Of a DNA stretch of 64,000 bases, positions 43,327 to 52,348 are shown piece after piece. Origin of the DNA: FEN-1219 sp035644475 (GTDB lineage Bacteria; Pseudomonadota; Gammaproteobacteria; Steroidobacterales; Rariloculaceae); contig DASQOL010000146.1 in assembly GCA_035644475.1 (NCBI GenBank), forward strand, positions 1-64,000, given 5' to 3'. The notes beneath the pieces are model-generated. The model searched no databases, was not told where the DNA came from, and was given only the letters and a program-made list of their open reading frames with translations. The first letter of the stretch is position 1; each line of letters opens with the position of its first letter. Both the position numbers and the translations under genes were made by a program.

Positions 43327-44919
43327 TTGGCCACCAACGAAAAGACGACCGGAGCCGACGACGGAGCGTTCGCGGCGCGCCTCCACTGGCTCGAGGCGCC
43401 GGGTAATTCGCGGTTGCTGCGCGGCGGGTTACGCGGCGTGGAGAAGGAGAGCCTGCGCGTCGGGGCGGACGGCATGCTGTCGCATCGGCCGCATCCGCGA
43501 GCTTGGGGCGCCGCGCTCACCCATCCCTACCTGACTACCGACTACTCGGAGTCGCTGCCCGAGTTCGTTACGCCCCCCCAGGGCAGCAACTGGGAGACGC
43601 TGCAGTTCCTCTGCGACCTGCATGTCTTCGCTCACCGGCACCTCGACAGCGAGCTGCTGTGGCCGGCGAGCATGCCGTGCGTGCTGAACGGCAACGACGA
43701 GATTCCGATCGCCGACTACGGGACGTCGAACCCCGGCCTCATCAAGACCGTGTATCGGCGCGGGCTCGGTTTCCGCTACGGGCGGTCGATGCAGGCCATC
43801 GCCGGCGTGCACTTCAACTACTCGTTGCCGGGCGACTTCTGGCCGGCGTACCGCGACCGCGAGCGCTCGCTCGAGCCCGCGCAGGACTTTCGCTCCGAGC
43901 GCTTCCTCGGCCTCGTGCGCAACTATCGGCGCTGCGCGTGGCTCGTCACGTACCTCTTCGGCGCGTCGCCGGCACTCGGCAAGTCGTTCCGGCCTGAAGG
44001 TCACGAGCTTTTGACCGAGCTCGACGCCGCGACGTGGTACTCGCCGTTCGCGACGTCGTTGCGGATGAGCGACTTGGGTTACCGCAACCAGACCCAGGGC
44101 CGGCTCGCGATCTCCGCCAACTCTCTCGCGGAGTATGTGGGCGGCCTCACCGCCGCGATGACCACCGTCGAGCCGCGCTACGCGGCGATCGGCGTCGTGG
44201 TGGACGGTGAGTACCGCCAGCTCAACGCGAATTTGTTGCAGATCGAGAACGAGTATTACAGCTCGATCCGCCCGAAGCCGAGCAAGGCGAGCTCGAGCCG
44301 CCCCGCGGCCGCGCTGCGCACCCACGGCATCGAGTACGTCGAGGTGCGGACCCTCGACCTGAGCCCCCGCGACCCCGTGGGCATCAACCAGAACCAGCTG
44401 CGGTTCATCGAGACGCTCCTGCTCTTCTGTCTGCTGGCCGACAGCCCCCCGATCGACCCCGCGGAGCAGGCGGAAATCGATTCGCGCGACTTGACCGTCG
44501 CTCGCGACGGCCGCCGGCCGAGCCGCACGATCGTGCTCGGCGGAAAGGAGCGCCCGCTCGCGGACGCCGGCCTCGCGATCGTGGCGCGTCTCGACCGCAT
44601 TGCCGCGTTGCTCGACACTGACCGCGAAGGCTACGTCGCGGCGCTGGAGCTCGCGCGCGAGGCGCTGCGCGAGCCCGAGCGCACGCCCGCTGCCGGCCTG
44701 CTGCGGGACTTGACGGCGGAACGCGCCACGTTCTTCGAGTACGGACTGGCGCTCGCCCGTGATCACGCCGAGTACTTCGCCAAGCTCCCCCTGGCGCCCG
44801 CTCGCGAGCGTGCTCTAAACGAGACCGCGGCCCGGTCGCTGGCCGAGGCCGCGGCCATGGAACGCTCGCAGACGCCGCCGTTCGAGGAGTACCTCCGCGA
44901 CTATTTGGCGGCCATATGA
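43327..44919 (+). CDS. gshA: Glutamate-cysteine ligase
   Basis: 530 residues from TTG 43327. LLRGGLRGVEKESLRV, TDYSESLPEFVTPP, SMQAIAGVHFNYSLP and IENEYYSSIRPKP are all motifs of the gammaproteobacterial type-1 enzyme. It catalyses the ATP-dependent first and regulated step of glutathione synthesis. gshB is not next to it. Confidence 0.95.
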   Translation: MATNEKTTGADDGAFAARLHWLEAPGNSRLLRGGLRGVEKESLRVGADGMLSHRPHPRAWGAALTHPYLTTDYSESLPEFVTPPQGSNWETLQFLCDLHVFAHRHLDSELLWPASMPCVLNGNDEIPIADYGTSNPGLIKTVYRRGLGFRYGRSMQAIAGVHFNYSLPGDFWPAYRDRERSLEPAQDFRSERFLGLVRNYRRCAWLVTYLFGASPALGKSFRPEGHELLTELDAATWYSPFATSLRMSDLGYRNQTQGRLAISANSLAEYVGGLTAAMTTVEPRYAAIGVVVDGEYRQLNANLLQIENEYYSSIRPKPSKASSSRPAAALRTHGIEYVEVRTLDLSPRDPVGINQNQLRFIETLLLFCLLADSPPIDPAEQAEIDSRDLTVARDGRRPSRTIVLGGKERPLADAGLAIVARLDRIAALLDTDREGYVAALELAREALREPERTPAAGLLRDLTAERATFFEYGLALARDHAEYFAKLPLAPARERALNETAARSLAEAAAMERSQTPPFEEYLRDYLAAI

Positions 44920-45025
44920 CTCTCCATCCCAACGGGGGAGCTTGAGGTCGGCATTCTGTGAATCGGTTAACCGCGCGGCGAGCGGCTGGCCTCGATACTC
45001 CCGGCTTCGCGCATAGGGCACGATC

Positions 45026-45688
45026 ATGAGAACAGCCTTCTTCATCGCGGTCTTGCTCGGGTTCAGCGGCGTGCTTGCGGCCGCCCACTTCGTGCCGTGG
45101 ATGGGGCATACGCGCTTGCCGTCGCAGACCGAGGTCATCGCGAGCGGCGGCCGCGCCGAGCAATTCCTCATCAGGCTGCCCGTCGACCGGATCGCCGCTA
45201 CCGGCGCGGGGGCGAGCCCGCTGCGAGCGACGCCGGCGGCCGCGGGCATCGCGCTGCCCTCCGAGCTCACCGCTCAGCCGCTGCTCGTCGAGCACTTCAA
45301 GGTTCGCGATTCGGCCGGCAACGTGATCGGCCTCGCGGCGCGGCATTGGAGCTCGGATGCCCACGGTGTCGGCACGGCCTGGTCGGTTCTGATCCCGAGC
45401 CGCGGCGCGCTGCTGCTCACGGCGCCCGGTGAGGCGAAGGCCGCGCTCGACGGTGCGCTGCAAAAGGCCGGCTACCGTCCGGGCAGCGCATGGAGCGGTA
45501 CGTCGGCCGCGCCGGCCGTGGCCGTGGAGCTCACGCCGCGCGACGGTGGCGAAGTCGCCGCCGGCAGCGACGAGTTCGAAAAGCTCGACGGCAACTACAA
45601 GGAAGTCTGGAAGGTCACGGGCGTGAGCGAAACCGGTGAGTTGCGCGGCACGATCGAGCTCAACACGGTTACGCGGCGCGGCTCATGA
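45026..45688 (+). CDS. Exported hypothetical protein
   Basis: 220 residues with an N-terminal signal or anchor (FFIAVLLGFSGVLAAA). The mature region starts near SGGRAEQFLIRLPVDRI, then contains VRDSAGNVIGLAARHW and ends KVTGVSETGELRGTIELNTV, suggesting a beta-rich domain. I do not recognise it. It overlaps the next gene by 4 bases (ATGA at 45685), and the two likely act together. Confidence 0.6.
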   Translation: MRTAFFIAVLLGFSGVLAAAHFVPWMGHTRLPSQTEVIASGGRAEQFLIRLPVDRIAATGAGASPLRATPAAAGIALPSELTAQPLLVEHFKVRDSAGNVIGLAARHWSSDAHGVGTAWSVLIPSRGALLLTAPGEAKAALDGALQKAGYRPGSAWSGTSAAPAVAVELTPRDGGEVAAGSDEFEKLDGNYKEVWKVTGVSETGELRGTIELNTVTRRGS

Positions 45689-46380
45689 AATACCTCTTCG
45701 CTATGATCGTCGGACTGCTGCTCGGCGCCGCCGCGGCCGGTGGCGTGCTCTACTACAACCCGCTCACGGAGTCGTCCGGGCCCGAGCCGGCGGCCGCCGA
45801 CCGCGCGCTGCACTACGACCTTCCCGCGCAGGTGCTCGGCGTCTCGCTCGGCGAGCGCGCGTTGTTGCCTACGCTCGGGTCGCGCGACACCGCGCTCTGG
45901 GAAGACACGATCGACCGAACGGCGCTTCTGGGGCTCGTCTTGCAGGACGATGCGAACCGGCCGGCCGCGGTCGCGAGCCGCTTGCTCGCCGGCTCGGCCC
46001 GCACGGACCTGTTGCTGCGTGGCGTGGTGTTGAGCGACTACTGGCTGCTCACCATTCCCGACGAGGGCACGCTGTTCGTGCGCGTCGACACCAACGTCTG
46101 GCCGTTCCTCAAGCAGACGCTGCTGCCGGTCTGGTTCTTCGACCGGCCATGGCAGGGCCCGGTCGAGTATCGGCCGACCGCCGGCCCGGGCGCGCAGAAC
46201 ACGGCGATCGTGATCGGCGCCACCGGCCGGTTCAGTGGCGTCGAGGGCAGCGCGGTGGAGCGCTACCGCGTGACCACTCTCAACCGTGCGGCCAACAAGG
46301 CCGAGGGAGTGGGCGAGCTGCACCTGCACTTCTTCGAGCCGCAAGTCACCGCGGAGCAGCCGACGCCGGGCGACGGTTAG
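45685..46380 (+). CDS. Membrane-anchored hypothetical protein
   Basis: 231 residues. One N-terminal membrane helix (FAMIVGLLLGAAAAGGVLYY), then a periplasmic domain with alternating hydrophobic stretches and the VGELHLHFFEP ending. No family recognised. Coupled translation with the preceding exported protein suggests a complex. Confidence 0.6.
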   Translation: MKYLFAMIVGLLLGAAAAGGVLYYNPLTESSGPEPAAADRALHYDLPAQVLGVSLGERALLPTLGSRDTALWEDTIDRTALLGLVLQDDANRPAAVASRLLAGSARTDLLLRGVVLSDYWLLTIPDEGTLFVRVDTNVWPFLKQTLLPVWFFDRPWQGPVEYRPTAGPGAQNTAIVIGATGRFSGVEGSAVERYRVTTLNRAANKAEGVGELHLHFFEPQVTAEQPTPGDG

Positions 46381-47594
46381 ACCGCGCGCGCCGCGAGGTC
46401 GATCGTCGGATCGCTGATCTCCGCCGCTGTCACGGCCGCGCCGGCGGCCACCAGCTTCTTGCCGTTCATGAAATCGTGCGGGCTGTTGACCGCGTCGACG
46501 GCGATCACCCTGCCGCCTGCGAGGTAGTAAGCGGCGAAGCTGTGCGACGTCGCACCGGGGCGGATCGCGACCTCGTCGTAGCCCGTCGACAGGCCGGCGA
46601 TCTGCAGTTTCAGGTCGTACTGATCCGACCAGAACCACGGCACCTCCGAGTACGTCGTCGGCGCACCGAGCATTCCGGAGGCAGCCACCTTCGCCTGGTG
46701 GATCGCGTTCGGCACCGACTCGAGGCGCACGCGCCGCCCGAGCGTGCCGAGCGGCTGGTTGGTGCAGTCGCCCGCCGCGAACACGTGCTCGTCGGCGGTG
46801 CGGGCGTGCGCGTCGACGACGATGCCGTTGTCGCAGGCCAGGCCCGCGGCGTGCGCGACCGCGATGTTCGGCACGACCCCGATGCCGACGATCGCGACGT
46901 CGCAATCGAGCCGCCGGCCGTCGGCGAGCTCGACGGCGCTCACGCCGCCGGTGCCGTGAAACGCTCGCACCGCCGCGCCGTAGTTGAGCGCGACGCCGTG
47001 CTCGCGGTGCCGACGGTCGTAGAACTCGGAGACCTGCGGCGCCACCGTTCGAGCCATCGCGCGCTCGAGTGCTTCGACGACGGTCACGGCGAAGCCGCGT
47101 TGCGCGACGACCGCCGCGACCTCGAGGCCGATGTAGCCCGCGCCCACGAGCAGCACGCGCGCGTTCGGCGCGAGCCGCGCGGCGATCGCGTCGACGTCGG
47201 CGATGGTCCGCAAGTAGTGCACGCCGGGGAGGTCGGCGCCCGGGATGACGAGCGTGCGGACGGCGCTGCCGGTGGCGAGCAGGAGGCGGTCGTAGGCCAG
47301 CGTGCGGCCGTCGTCGAGCCGGACGATGTGCCCCGCGAGGTCGAGCTCCGTCGCGCGGCGGCCAAGCTCGAGCGTTACGCCCTTCTCCGCGTAAAACGCG
47401 GCGTGCCGCAAGAACAGGCGTTCTCGCGGCAGCTCACCCGCGAGGTATTTCTTCGAGAGCGGCGGTCGTTGGTACGGCAGATGCGGCTCGTCGCCGATCA
47501 ACGTGAGGTTGCCGGCGAAGCCCTGTTGCCGCAGCGTCTGTACCGCCTGCGAGGCGGCCTGGCCGCCGCCCACGATCACGAAGTGCTTGCTCAT
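46377..47594 (-). CDS. FAD-dependent ferredoxin/rubredoxin-reductase-like oxidoreductase
   Basis: 405 residues. FAD motif FVIVGGGQAASQAVQTL, NAD(P)-binding motif VLLVGAGYIGLEVAAVV and the FAD-closing VFAAGDCTNQP are present, as in putidaredoxin/ferredoxin reductases of oxygenase systems. It should move electrons from NAD(P)H to a small iron-sulfur partner, but no ferredoxin or P450 gene is adjacent. It ends inside the stop of the convergent upstream gene. Confidence 0.88.
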   Translation of the reverse strand: MSKHFVIVGGGQAASQAVQTLRQQGFAGNLTLIGDEPHLPYQRPPLSKKYLAGELPRERLFLRHAAFYAEKGVTLELGRRATELDLAGHIVRLDDGRTLAYDRLLLATGSAVRTLVIPGADLPGVHYLRTIADVDAIAARLAPNARVLLVGAGYIGLEVAAVVAQRGFAVTVVEALERAMARTVAPQVSEFYDRRHREHGVALNYGAAVRAFHGTGGVSAVELADGRRLDCDVAIVGIGVVPNIAVAHAAGLACDNGIVVDAHARTADEHVFAAGDCTNQPLGTLGRRVRLESVPNAIHQAKVAASGMLGAPTTYSEVPWFWSDQYDLKLQIAGLSTGYDEVAIRPGATSHSFAAYYLAGGRVIAVDAVNSPHDFMNGKKLVAAGAAVTAAEISDPTIDLAARAV

Positions 47595-47645
47595 CGAGGT
47601 GTATATTCCGGGCGCGCAGCGAAAATTCCAACAACGAGGCGGAGC

Positions 47646-48620
47646 ATGGCCCGCGCAATTCGATTCGAGCGGTTCGGTGGCCCGGAGGTTTTACAGTACG
47701 TCGACGTCGCCGTGCCGGAGCCCGGGGCTGGTCAGGCCCGCGTCGTGCATTCGGCCGTCGGCGTGAACTTCATCGACATCTACCACCGCACCGGCCTGTA
47801 CCCGCTGACGCTGCCGAGCGGCATCGGCGGCGAGGCGGCGGGGATTGTCGCCGCGACGGGGCCCGGAGTCACGCACGTGCGGGCCGGCGACCGGGTCGCC
47901 TACACGGCGCACGCGCCGCTCGGCGCCTACTCGACCGAGCGCGTGCTCGACGCGCGCTGGCTCGTGCGTTTGCCACCGGGCATCCCCGACGAGACGGGCG
48001 CCGCGATGATGCTCAAGGGACTGACGGCCTGGTACCTGCTTCACCGTAGCTTCGAGGTGTCGGCAGGCGACTGGATCGTGCTGTACGCCGCGGCGGGTGG
48101 TGTCGGCTCGATCGCCGCGCAATGGGGGCGGCATCTTAAGGCGCGTGTGATCGGCATCGTCGGCAGCGCGGCGAAGCGCGAGGTCGCGCTCGCGAACGGC
48201 TGTGAGCACGTCCTGCTCGCGGGCGAGCCGATCCCGGCGCGGGTCCGCGAGCTCACGGGCGGCGTGGGCGTTCCCGTCGTCTACGACTCGGTGGGGCGCG
48301 ACACGTTTCTGCAGTCGCTCGACTGCTTGCGGCCGCACGGCGTGCTCGTGAGCTTCGGCAACTCGTCGGGCAAGGTGGAGCCGTTCTCCCTGCTCGAGCT
48401 CATGCGGCGTGGCTCGCTGTACGTCACGCGGCCCACGCTGATCGACTTCATTCGCGTGCGCGAGGATTTGGAAGCGGGCAGCCGTGCGTTGCTCGAGCTC
48501 GTCGAGAGCAGCGCGATCAAGATCGGGATCGGGCAACGCTACGAGCTCCGCGACGCGGCGCAGGCGCATCTCGACCTCGAGGCGCGGAACACGACCGGAT
48601 CGAGCATTTTGCTTCCCTGA
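47646..48620 (+). CDS. qor: NADPH:quinone oxidoreductase
   Basis: 324 residues from ATG 47646; the frame is open for a long way upstream, but only antisense to other genes. FNFIDIYHRTGLYP-like VNFIDIYHRTGLYPL, VLYAAAGGVGSIAAQW (NADPH loop) and KPTLIDFI-like RPTLIDFIR identify the zinc-free quinone reductase branch of the MDR superfamily. Confidence 0.92.
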   Translation: MARAIRFERFGGPEVLQYVDVAVPEPGAGQARVVHSAVGVNFIDIYHRTGLYPLTLPSGIGGEAAGIVAATGPGVTHVRAGDRVAYTAHAPLGAYSTERVLDARWLVRLPPGIPDETGAAMMLKGLTAWYLLHRSFEVSAGDWIVLYAAAGGVGSIAAQWGRHLKARVIGIVGSAAKREVALANGCEHVLLAGEPIPARVRELTGGVGVPVVYDSVGRDTFLQSLDCLRPHGVLVSFGNSSGKVEPFSLLELMRRGSLYVTRPTLIDFIRVREDLEAGSRALLELVESSAIKIGIGQRYELRDAAQAHLDLEARNTTGSSILLP

Positions 48621-48706
48621 CCGGCGCGCATTTCCGTCGATTACCCGCAGAAACTCGGGTCGCGCGCCGCGGCGCGGCTCGCTAGCGTAGTGGACGTCAG
48701 GACGTC

Positions 48707-49222
48707 ATGGAGGACGCCGTGCCGACGCAACGCCACGAGGCGCGCTTCTCGGAGCCGCTCACCGCCGTATTCTCCGCAATGATCGACGTGGTCGCGCGTG
48801 GCCGCTGGGGTGGCGGCGCGATCGTCGCGGGCACGCCGCCGCCGCGCGCAGGGTGCCAGTACGCGCAACAGCGCGGCAAGGTATTCCGCCGCGGCAAGGT
48901 GCTCGAATGCCTGCGACCGGTGTCGCTCACGGTGCAGGAAACGCTGCTCGATCCGCCCTGCTGCGTGAAGCTCCGGCTGCATTGGCGCATCGAGCCGCTC
49001 GAGACCGGCTCGTGCGTGCTGCTCGACGCGCGGTTCTCGCTGAACGGCGCCGCGTCGCTGCGACGCCGACACTGGTGCGGGCGAATCGAGGGCCACTGCG
49101 AGCGCATGCTCGGCCACGTGCGCCGCCTTGCCGCCGCCGAGCCCGCGCGCGCCGCGCGCCGCACGGAGCAGAGCGCCGACCCGCGGGAGCTCGCGCTGCG
49201 CCGCATGTTCGCGCTGCATTGA
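48707..49222 (+). CDS. Hypothetical protein, SRPBCC-like
   Basis: 171 residues. The middle has alternating strands (VLECLRPVSLTVQETL, VKLRLHWRIEPLETGSCVLLDARFSLN) and a C-terminal helix CERMLGHVRRLA, which resembles the START/SRPBCC fold. No catalytic motif was seen. Assignment is by pattern only. Confidence 0.5.
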   Translation: MEDAVPTQRHEARFSEPLTAVFSAMIDVVARGRWGGGAIVAGTPPPRAGCQYAQQRGKVFRRGKVLECLRPVSLTVQETLLDPPCCVKLRLHWRIEPLETGSCVLLDARFSLNGAASLRRRHWCGRIEGHCERMLGHVRRLAAAEPARAARRTEQSADPRELALRRMFALH

Positions 49223-49348
49223 ATGTGTGAATTCGATTCACGTAGAAACGTGAAGCCGCGCGCAGAAGGCCGAAACGTGGTTACTATACTCAGAGCAACG
49301 GCACGTCTGCCGTTCTGGTAGCGCGCTGCCGAGCAGAGGGAGACGCGC

Positions 49349-49975
49349 TTGCGCACGAAATCGGAGCGGATTCACAGGGTCGCCAGCCTCAAAGAGTTCT
49401 TTCGCGACTCGGTTGCGGAGGCGATGGAGAAGCACCGCGTCGCGGCCGACGACCACACCTCGCACTACGTGGTGAACCTGCTCACGCTGTTCGCGCGCTC
49501 CGAGCAGGCCTACGCGGCCGACAATCCGGGAGCGCGGTTTCAACCTCTCGCGCTGCTCCTCGCCGACGCCGCGGCCAACGCCGATCCGCGCGAGCGTGAT
49601 CTCGGCCTGCAACGCGTCGGCGACATCGCCTTGTTCGTCGCGGGCTTTTTCGGCGACGGGTTCGTGCGCAAGCCCGTGGACGTCGACTACTACATCGATG
49701 TGGGCGGCGCCGCGTATCAGTCGCTGTCGGCGAACGTGCGGGGCACCGCCCGCGGCCGTGCATTCGGCGGCGTGTTCGCGGAGCTCGGGGCGAAGTTTCG
49801 CGACTTCGTCGACGTGCTGGCCGAGGTCCGCGATTCCGGAAAGTCCGTCGACGATCTCGACTTGCTGCGCCTCTACGAGCTCTGGCTTCGCACGCGCAGC
49901 GGCCGCGCCGCCCGCATCTTGCGCGACCGCGGCATCGAGCCTGCGGCGTCGCTCGACCCCGCCACTCGCCACTGA
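49349..49975 (+). CDS. Conserved-looking hypothetical protein, first of a pair
   Basis: 208 residues from TTG 49349 (GAGGGAG upstream; TATACT at 49285-49290 as a possible -10 box). Mostly helical: SLKEFFRDSVAEAMEKHRVAADDHTSHYVVNLLTLFARSEQAY and DVDYYIDVGGAAYQSLS. No membrane segment, and I do not recognise the family. It is followed after 4 bases by another unknown, forming a two-gene unit. Confidence 0.65.
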   Translation: MRTKSERIHRVASLKEFFRDSVAEAMEKHRVAADDHTSHYVVNLLTLFARSEQAYAADNPGARFQPLALLLADAAANADPRERDLGLQRVGDIALFVAGFFGDGFVRKPVDVDYYIDVGGAAYQSLSANVRGTARGRAFGGVFAELGAKFRDFVDVLAEVRDSGKSVDDLDLLRLYELWLRTRSGRAARILRDRGIEPAASLDPATRH

Positions 49976-49979
49976 TCGC

Positions 49980-50624
49980 ATGTTGCTTGGCAATCTGCAG
50001 GCGCTGATCAGCGACTTCTACGCGCTCGAGCTGCCGTATTGCGTCGACGACTTCCTGACCACCGACGCGCATCTCGCGCAAGCGCTCGACGGCGGCGGCC
50101 GGCAGGTCGACGAGAAGCTCCTCATCGCCGAGGCCGACGGTGAGGCCGAGGTCTGCTTGTACTTGGAGGAGCGCCTGCTCGAGCGGCTCGCGAGCAATGA
50201 CCCGTTGCAACGTCTCGACGCCGACAACCTCGAGGACTTCTGGACCGCGTTCGAGGGTGTGAGCCACTTCACCTACTACGCGTGGAACGCGCAGCGGGAG
50301 AAGACCGTGACCCTGCTCGAGATGGAGCTCCAGGCCGAGGTCGATAAGTTCGTCGCCACGACCCTGCTCTTGCTACGCCAAGGTAGTCCCGACGCGCGGC
50401 GGCTGCACCACTGGTTGTTCGAGCTGCCGCAGCTCGATCGGCGCCTCGACGGCGACGAGCTCGACCGCTATCGCGACGCCAACCGCTATGCGGCCAAGTA
50501 CTGCCGCCGGCTCGCGGCCGCGCGCGAGCGCAGCCCCGAGCACGAGCCGGTGCAGTCCGAGCTGCGCCGCTTCTACCGCCTCTCGCAGACCTCGAAGATC
50601 GAGCACATCGACGCCGAAAAATAG
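49980..50624 (+). CDS. Conserved-looking hypothetical protein, second of a pair
   Basis: 214 residues from ATG 49980. Helical, acidic in the first half (DDFLTTDAHLAQAL...DEKLLIAEADGEAEVCLYLEERLLERL), with a tryptophan- and tyrosine-rich centre (FEGVSHFTYYAWNAQREK). It may bind the partner encoded just upstream. The last residues AEK and the TAG stop are part of the 99-bp palindrome. Confidence 0.65.
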   Translation: MLLGNLQALISDFYALELPYCVDDFLTTDAHLAQALDGGGRQVDEKLLIAEADGEAEVCLYLEERLLERLASNDPLQRLDADNLEDFWTAFEGVSHFTYYAWNAQREKTVTLLEMELQAEVDKFVATTLLLLRQGSPDARRLHHWLFELPQLDRRLDGDELDRYRDANRYAAKYCRRLAAARERSPEHEPVQSELRRFYRLSQTSKIEHIDAEK

Positions 50625-50712
50625 GGTAGGAGGATTAGGGTCAGACCCCGGGGCCAGAGCAACGGCTCTGGCCCCGGGGTCTGACCCTAATCCTCCTGTC
50701 CCTATTTTTCGG
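50614..50712. repeat. 99-bp palindrome at a convergent gene junction
   Basis: A perfect 32-base inverted repeat (50629-50660 with 50665-50696) closes a 4-base loop AACG. After a short mismatch (TA against TGT) it is extended by 13-base outer arms CCGAAAAATAGGG (50614-50626) and its complement (50700-50712). The palindrome contains the stop codons of both flanking genes, each ending Ala-Glu-Lys-stop. It would form a very strong hairpin in either transcript and could serve as a bidirectional terminator; a related short copy lies in argD. Confidence 0.9.
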
Positions 50713-52258
50713 CTCCGCCGCCGAGGAAGAGACGGTAAGCCGGGTTGTCGGTCTCGTCCCAGTGCGCGTAGCCGAGCGTCGCGAGATGCTCGGCGAAGCG
50801 CGCGCGGTCAGGCGGCGCGACCTGCACGCCGGCGAGCACACGTCCGTAGTCCGAGCCGTGATTGCGATAGTGGAACAGACTGATGTTCCAGCGTTCGCCG
50901 ATCGCCCGCAGGAACGCGAGCAGAGCGCCTGGCCGCTCGGGAAACTCGAACCGATACAGCAGCTCGTCGGCGAGGCCCGGCACCTGTCCGCCCACCATGT
51001 GCCGCACGTGTAGCTTCGCGAGCTCGTTGCCGGACAGGTCGAGGACGGAATAGCCGCGGCCGCGCAGCGTCGCGAGGATCTCGTCGGCTTCCGGCAGTCC
51101 TCGCTGCAGCGATACGCCCACGAAAATTCGCGCGTTCTCAGCGGGGGCGTAGCGATAGTTGAACTCCGTGATATTGCGCGCGCCTAGCGCCTGACAGAAC
51201 GCGAGGAACGCGCCGGGCCGCTCCGGGATCTCCGCGGCGATCAGGGCCTCGCGGTGCTCGCCGATCTCGGCGCGCTCGGTGACGTGCCGCAGGCGTCCGA
51301 AGTTCATGTTGGCGCCGCTGTTGATCGCGACCAGCGCGCGGTCCCGGCCCGGATGCTGCTCCACGTACCGCTTCAGTCCCGCGACGGCGAGCGCGCCGGC
51401 GGGCTCGAGGATCACCCTGCTGTCCTCGAAGACGTCCTTGATCGCGGCGCAGATCTCGTCCGTGCTCACGAGGATCACGTCGTGCACGACCTCGCGCGCG
51501 AGCGCGAACGTCTCGTCCCCCACGCGCCGGACGGCCACGCCGTCGGCGAAGGTGCCGACGCGCTCGAGCGTCACGGGCCCGCCGCGGCGTAGGGCCTCGT
51601 GCATGCTCGCCGACTCGAGCGGCTCCACGCCGATGACGGCGACGTTCGGCTGGCGGTGCTTCAAGTACGCGCCGATGCCGCTGATGAGCCCGCCGCCGCC
51701 GATCGGCACGAACACCGCGGCCGGCGCTCGGGACCACTGGCGCTCGAGCTCGACGGCGATCGTGCCCTGGCCGGCGATCACGTCGGCGTCGTCGAACGGA
51801 TGCACGAACGTCAAGCGCCGCTTCGCGGCGAGCTCCAGGGCGTGCCGGTTCGCGTCGTCGTAGGTCGCGCCTTCGAGGATCACTTCGCCGCCCAATGCCG
51901 CGACGGCCTCGACCTTGATCGACGCCGTCGTTCGCGGCATCACGATGACGGCGCCGAGGCCATAGCGGCGTGCCGCGAGCGCGACGCCTTGAGCGTGATT
52001 ACCGGCCGAGCTGCAGATCACGCCTTTGCGCAGCGCCGCCGCCGACAGCTGCGCGATCTTGTTGTACGCGCCGCGCAGCTTGAAGGAGAACACGGGCTGC
52101 AGGTCCTCGCGCTTGAGCAGCACGTCGTTGCCGAGGCGTGCCGAGAGGCGCGGCGCGTGGTCGAGCGGCGACTCGATCGCGACGTCGTACACGCGCGCTT
52201 CGAGGATCTTCGGCACGTAGCGCGCCGACACCGGGCCTGGCTTCGCGGGGGCATCCAT
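50702..52258 (-). CDS. ilvA: Threonine ammonia-lyase, biosynthetic
   Basis: 518 residues. PLP-dependent catalytic domain with the lysine in FSFKLRGAYNK, SAGNHAQGVALAA and GGGGLISGIGAYLK, then two C-terminal ACT-like regulatory regions, as in E. coli IlvA (514 aa). It makes 2-oxobutyrate for isoleucine and is normally inhibited by isoleucine. Its last residues GGGAEK are encoded in the palindrome at 50614-50712. Confidence 0.95.
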   Translation of the reverse strand: MDAPAKPGPVSARYVPKILEARVYDVAIESPLDHAPRLSARLGNDVLLKREDLQPVFSFKLRGAYNKIAQLSAAALRKGVICSSAGNHAQGVALAARRYGLGAVIVMPRTTASIKVEAVAALGGEVILEGATYDDANRHALELAAKRRLTFVHPFDDADVIAGQGTIAVELERQWSRAPAAVFVPIGGGGLISGIGAYLKHRQPNVAVIGVEPLESASMHEALRRGGPVTLERVGTFADGVAVRRVGDETFALAREVVHDVILVSTDEICAAIKDVFEDSRVILEPAGALAVAGLKRYVEQHPGRDRALVAINSGANMNFGRLRHVTERAEIGEHREALIAAEIPERPGAFLAFCQALGARNITEFNYRYAPAENARIFVGVSLQRGLPEADEILATLRGRGYSVLDLSGNELAKLHVRHMVGGQVPGLADELLYRFEFPERPGALLAFLRAIGERWNISLFHYRNHGSDYGRVLAGVQVAPPDRARFAEHLATLGYAHWDETDNPAYRLFLGGGAEK

Positions 52259-52348
52259 TCGCAGATGATGCGCGTGACGCTCTGCGCTGCCTATTCGGTC
52301 CTACTCGGGGGGGCGCCGGCGTCTGAAGGCGGGCGCGCGACGGGCGCG

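Noticed and set aside
45636..47645. Very long open frame upstream of the quinone oxidoreductase
   Set aside because: It runs antisense or out of frame through other genes, is arginine-rich, and the true start is ATG 47646.
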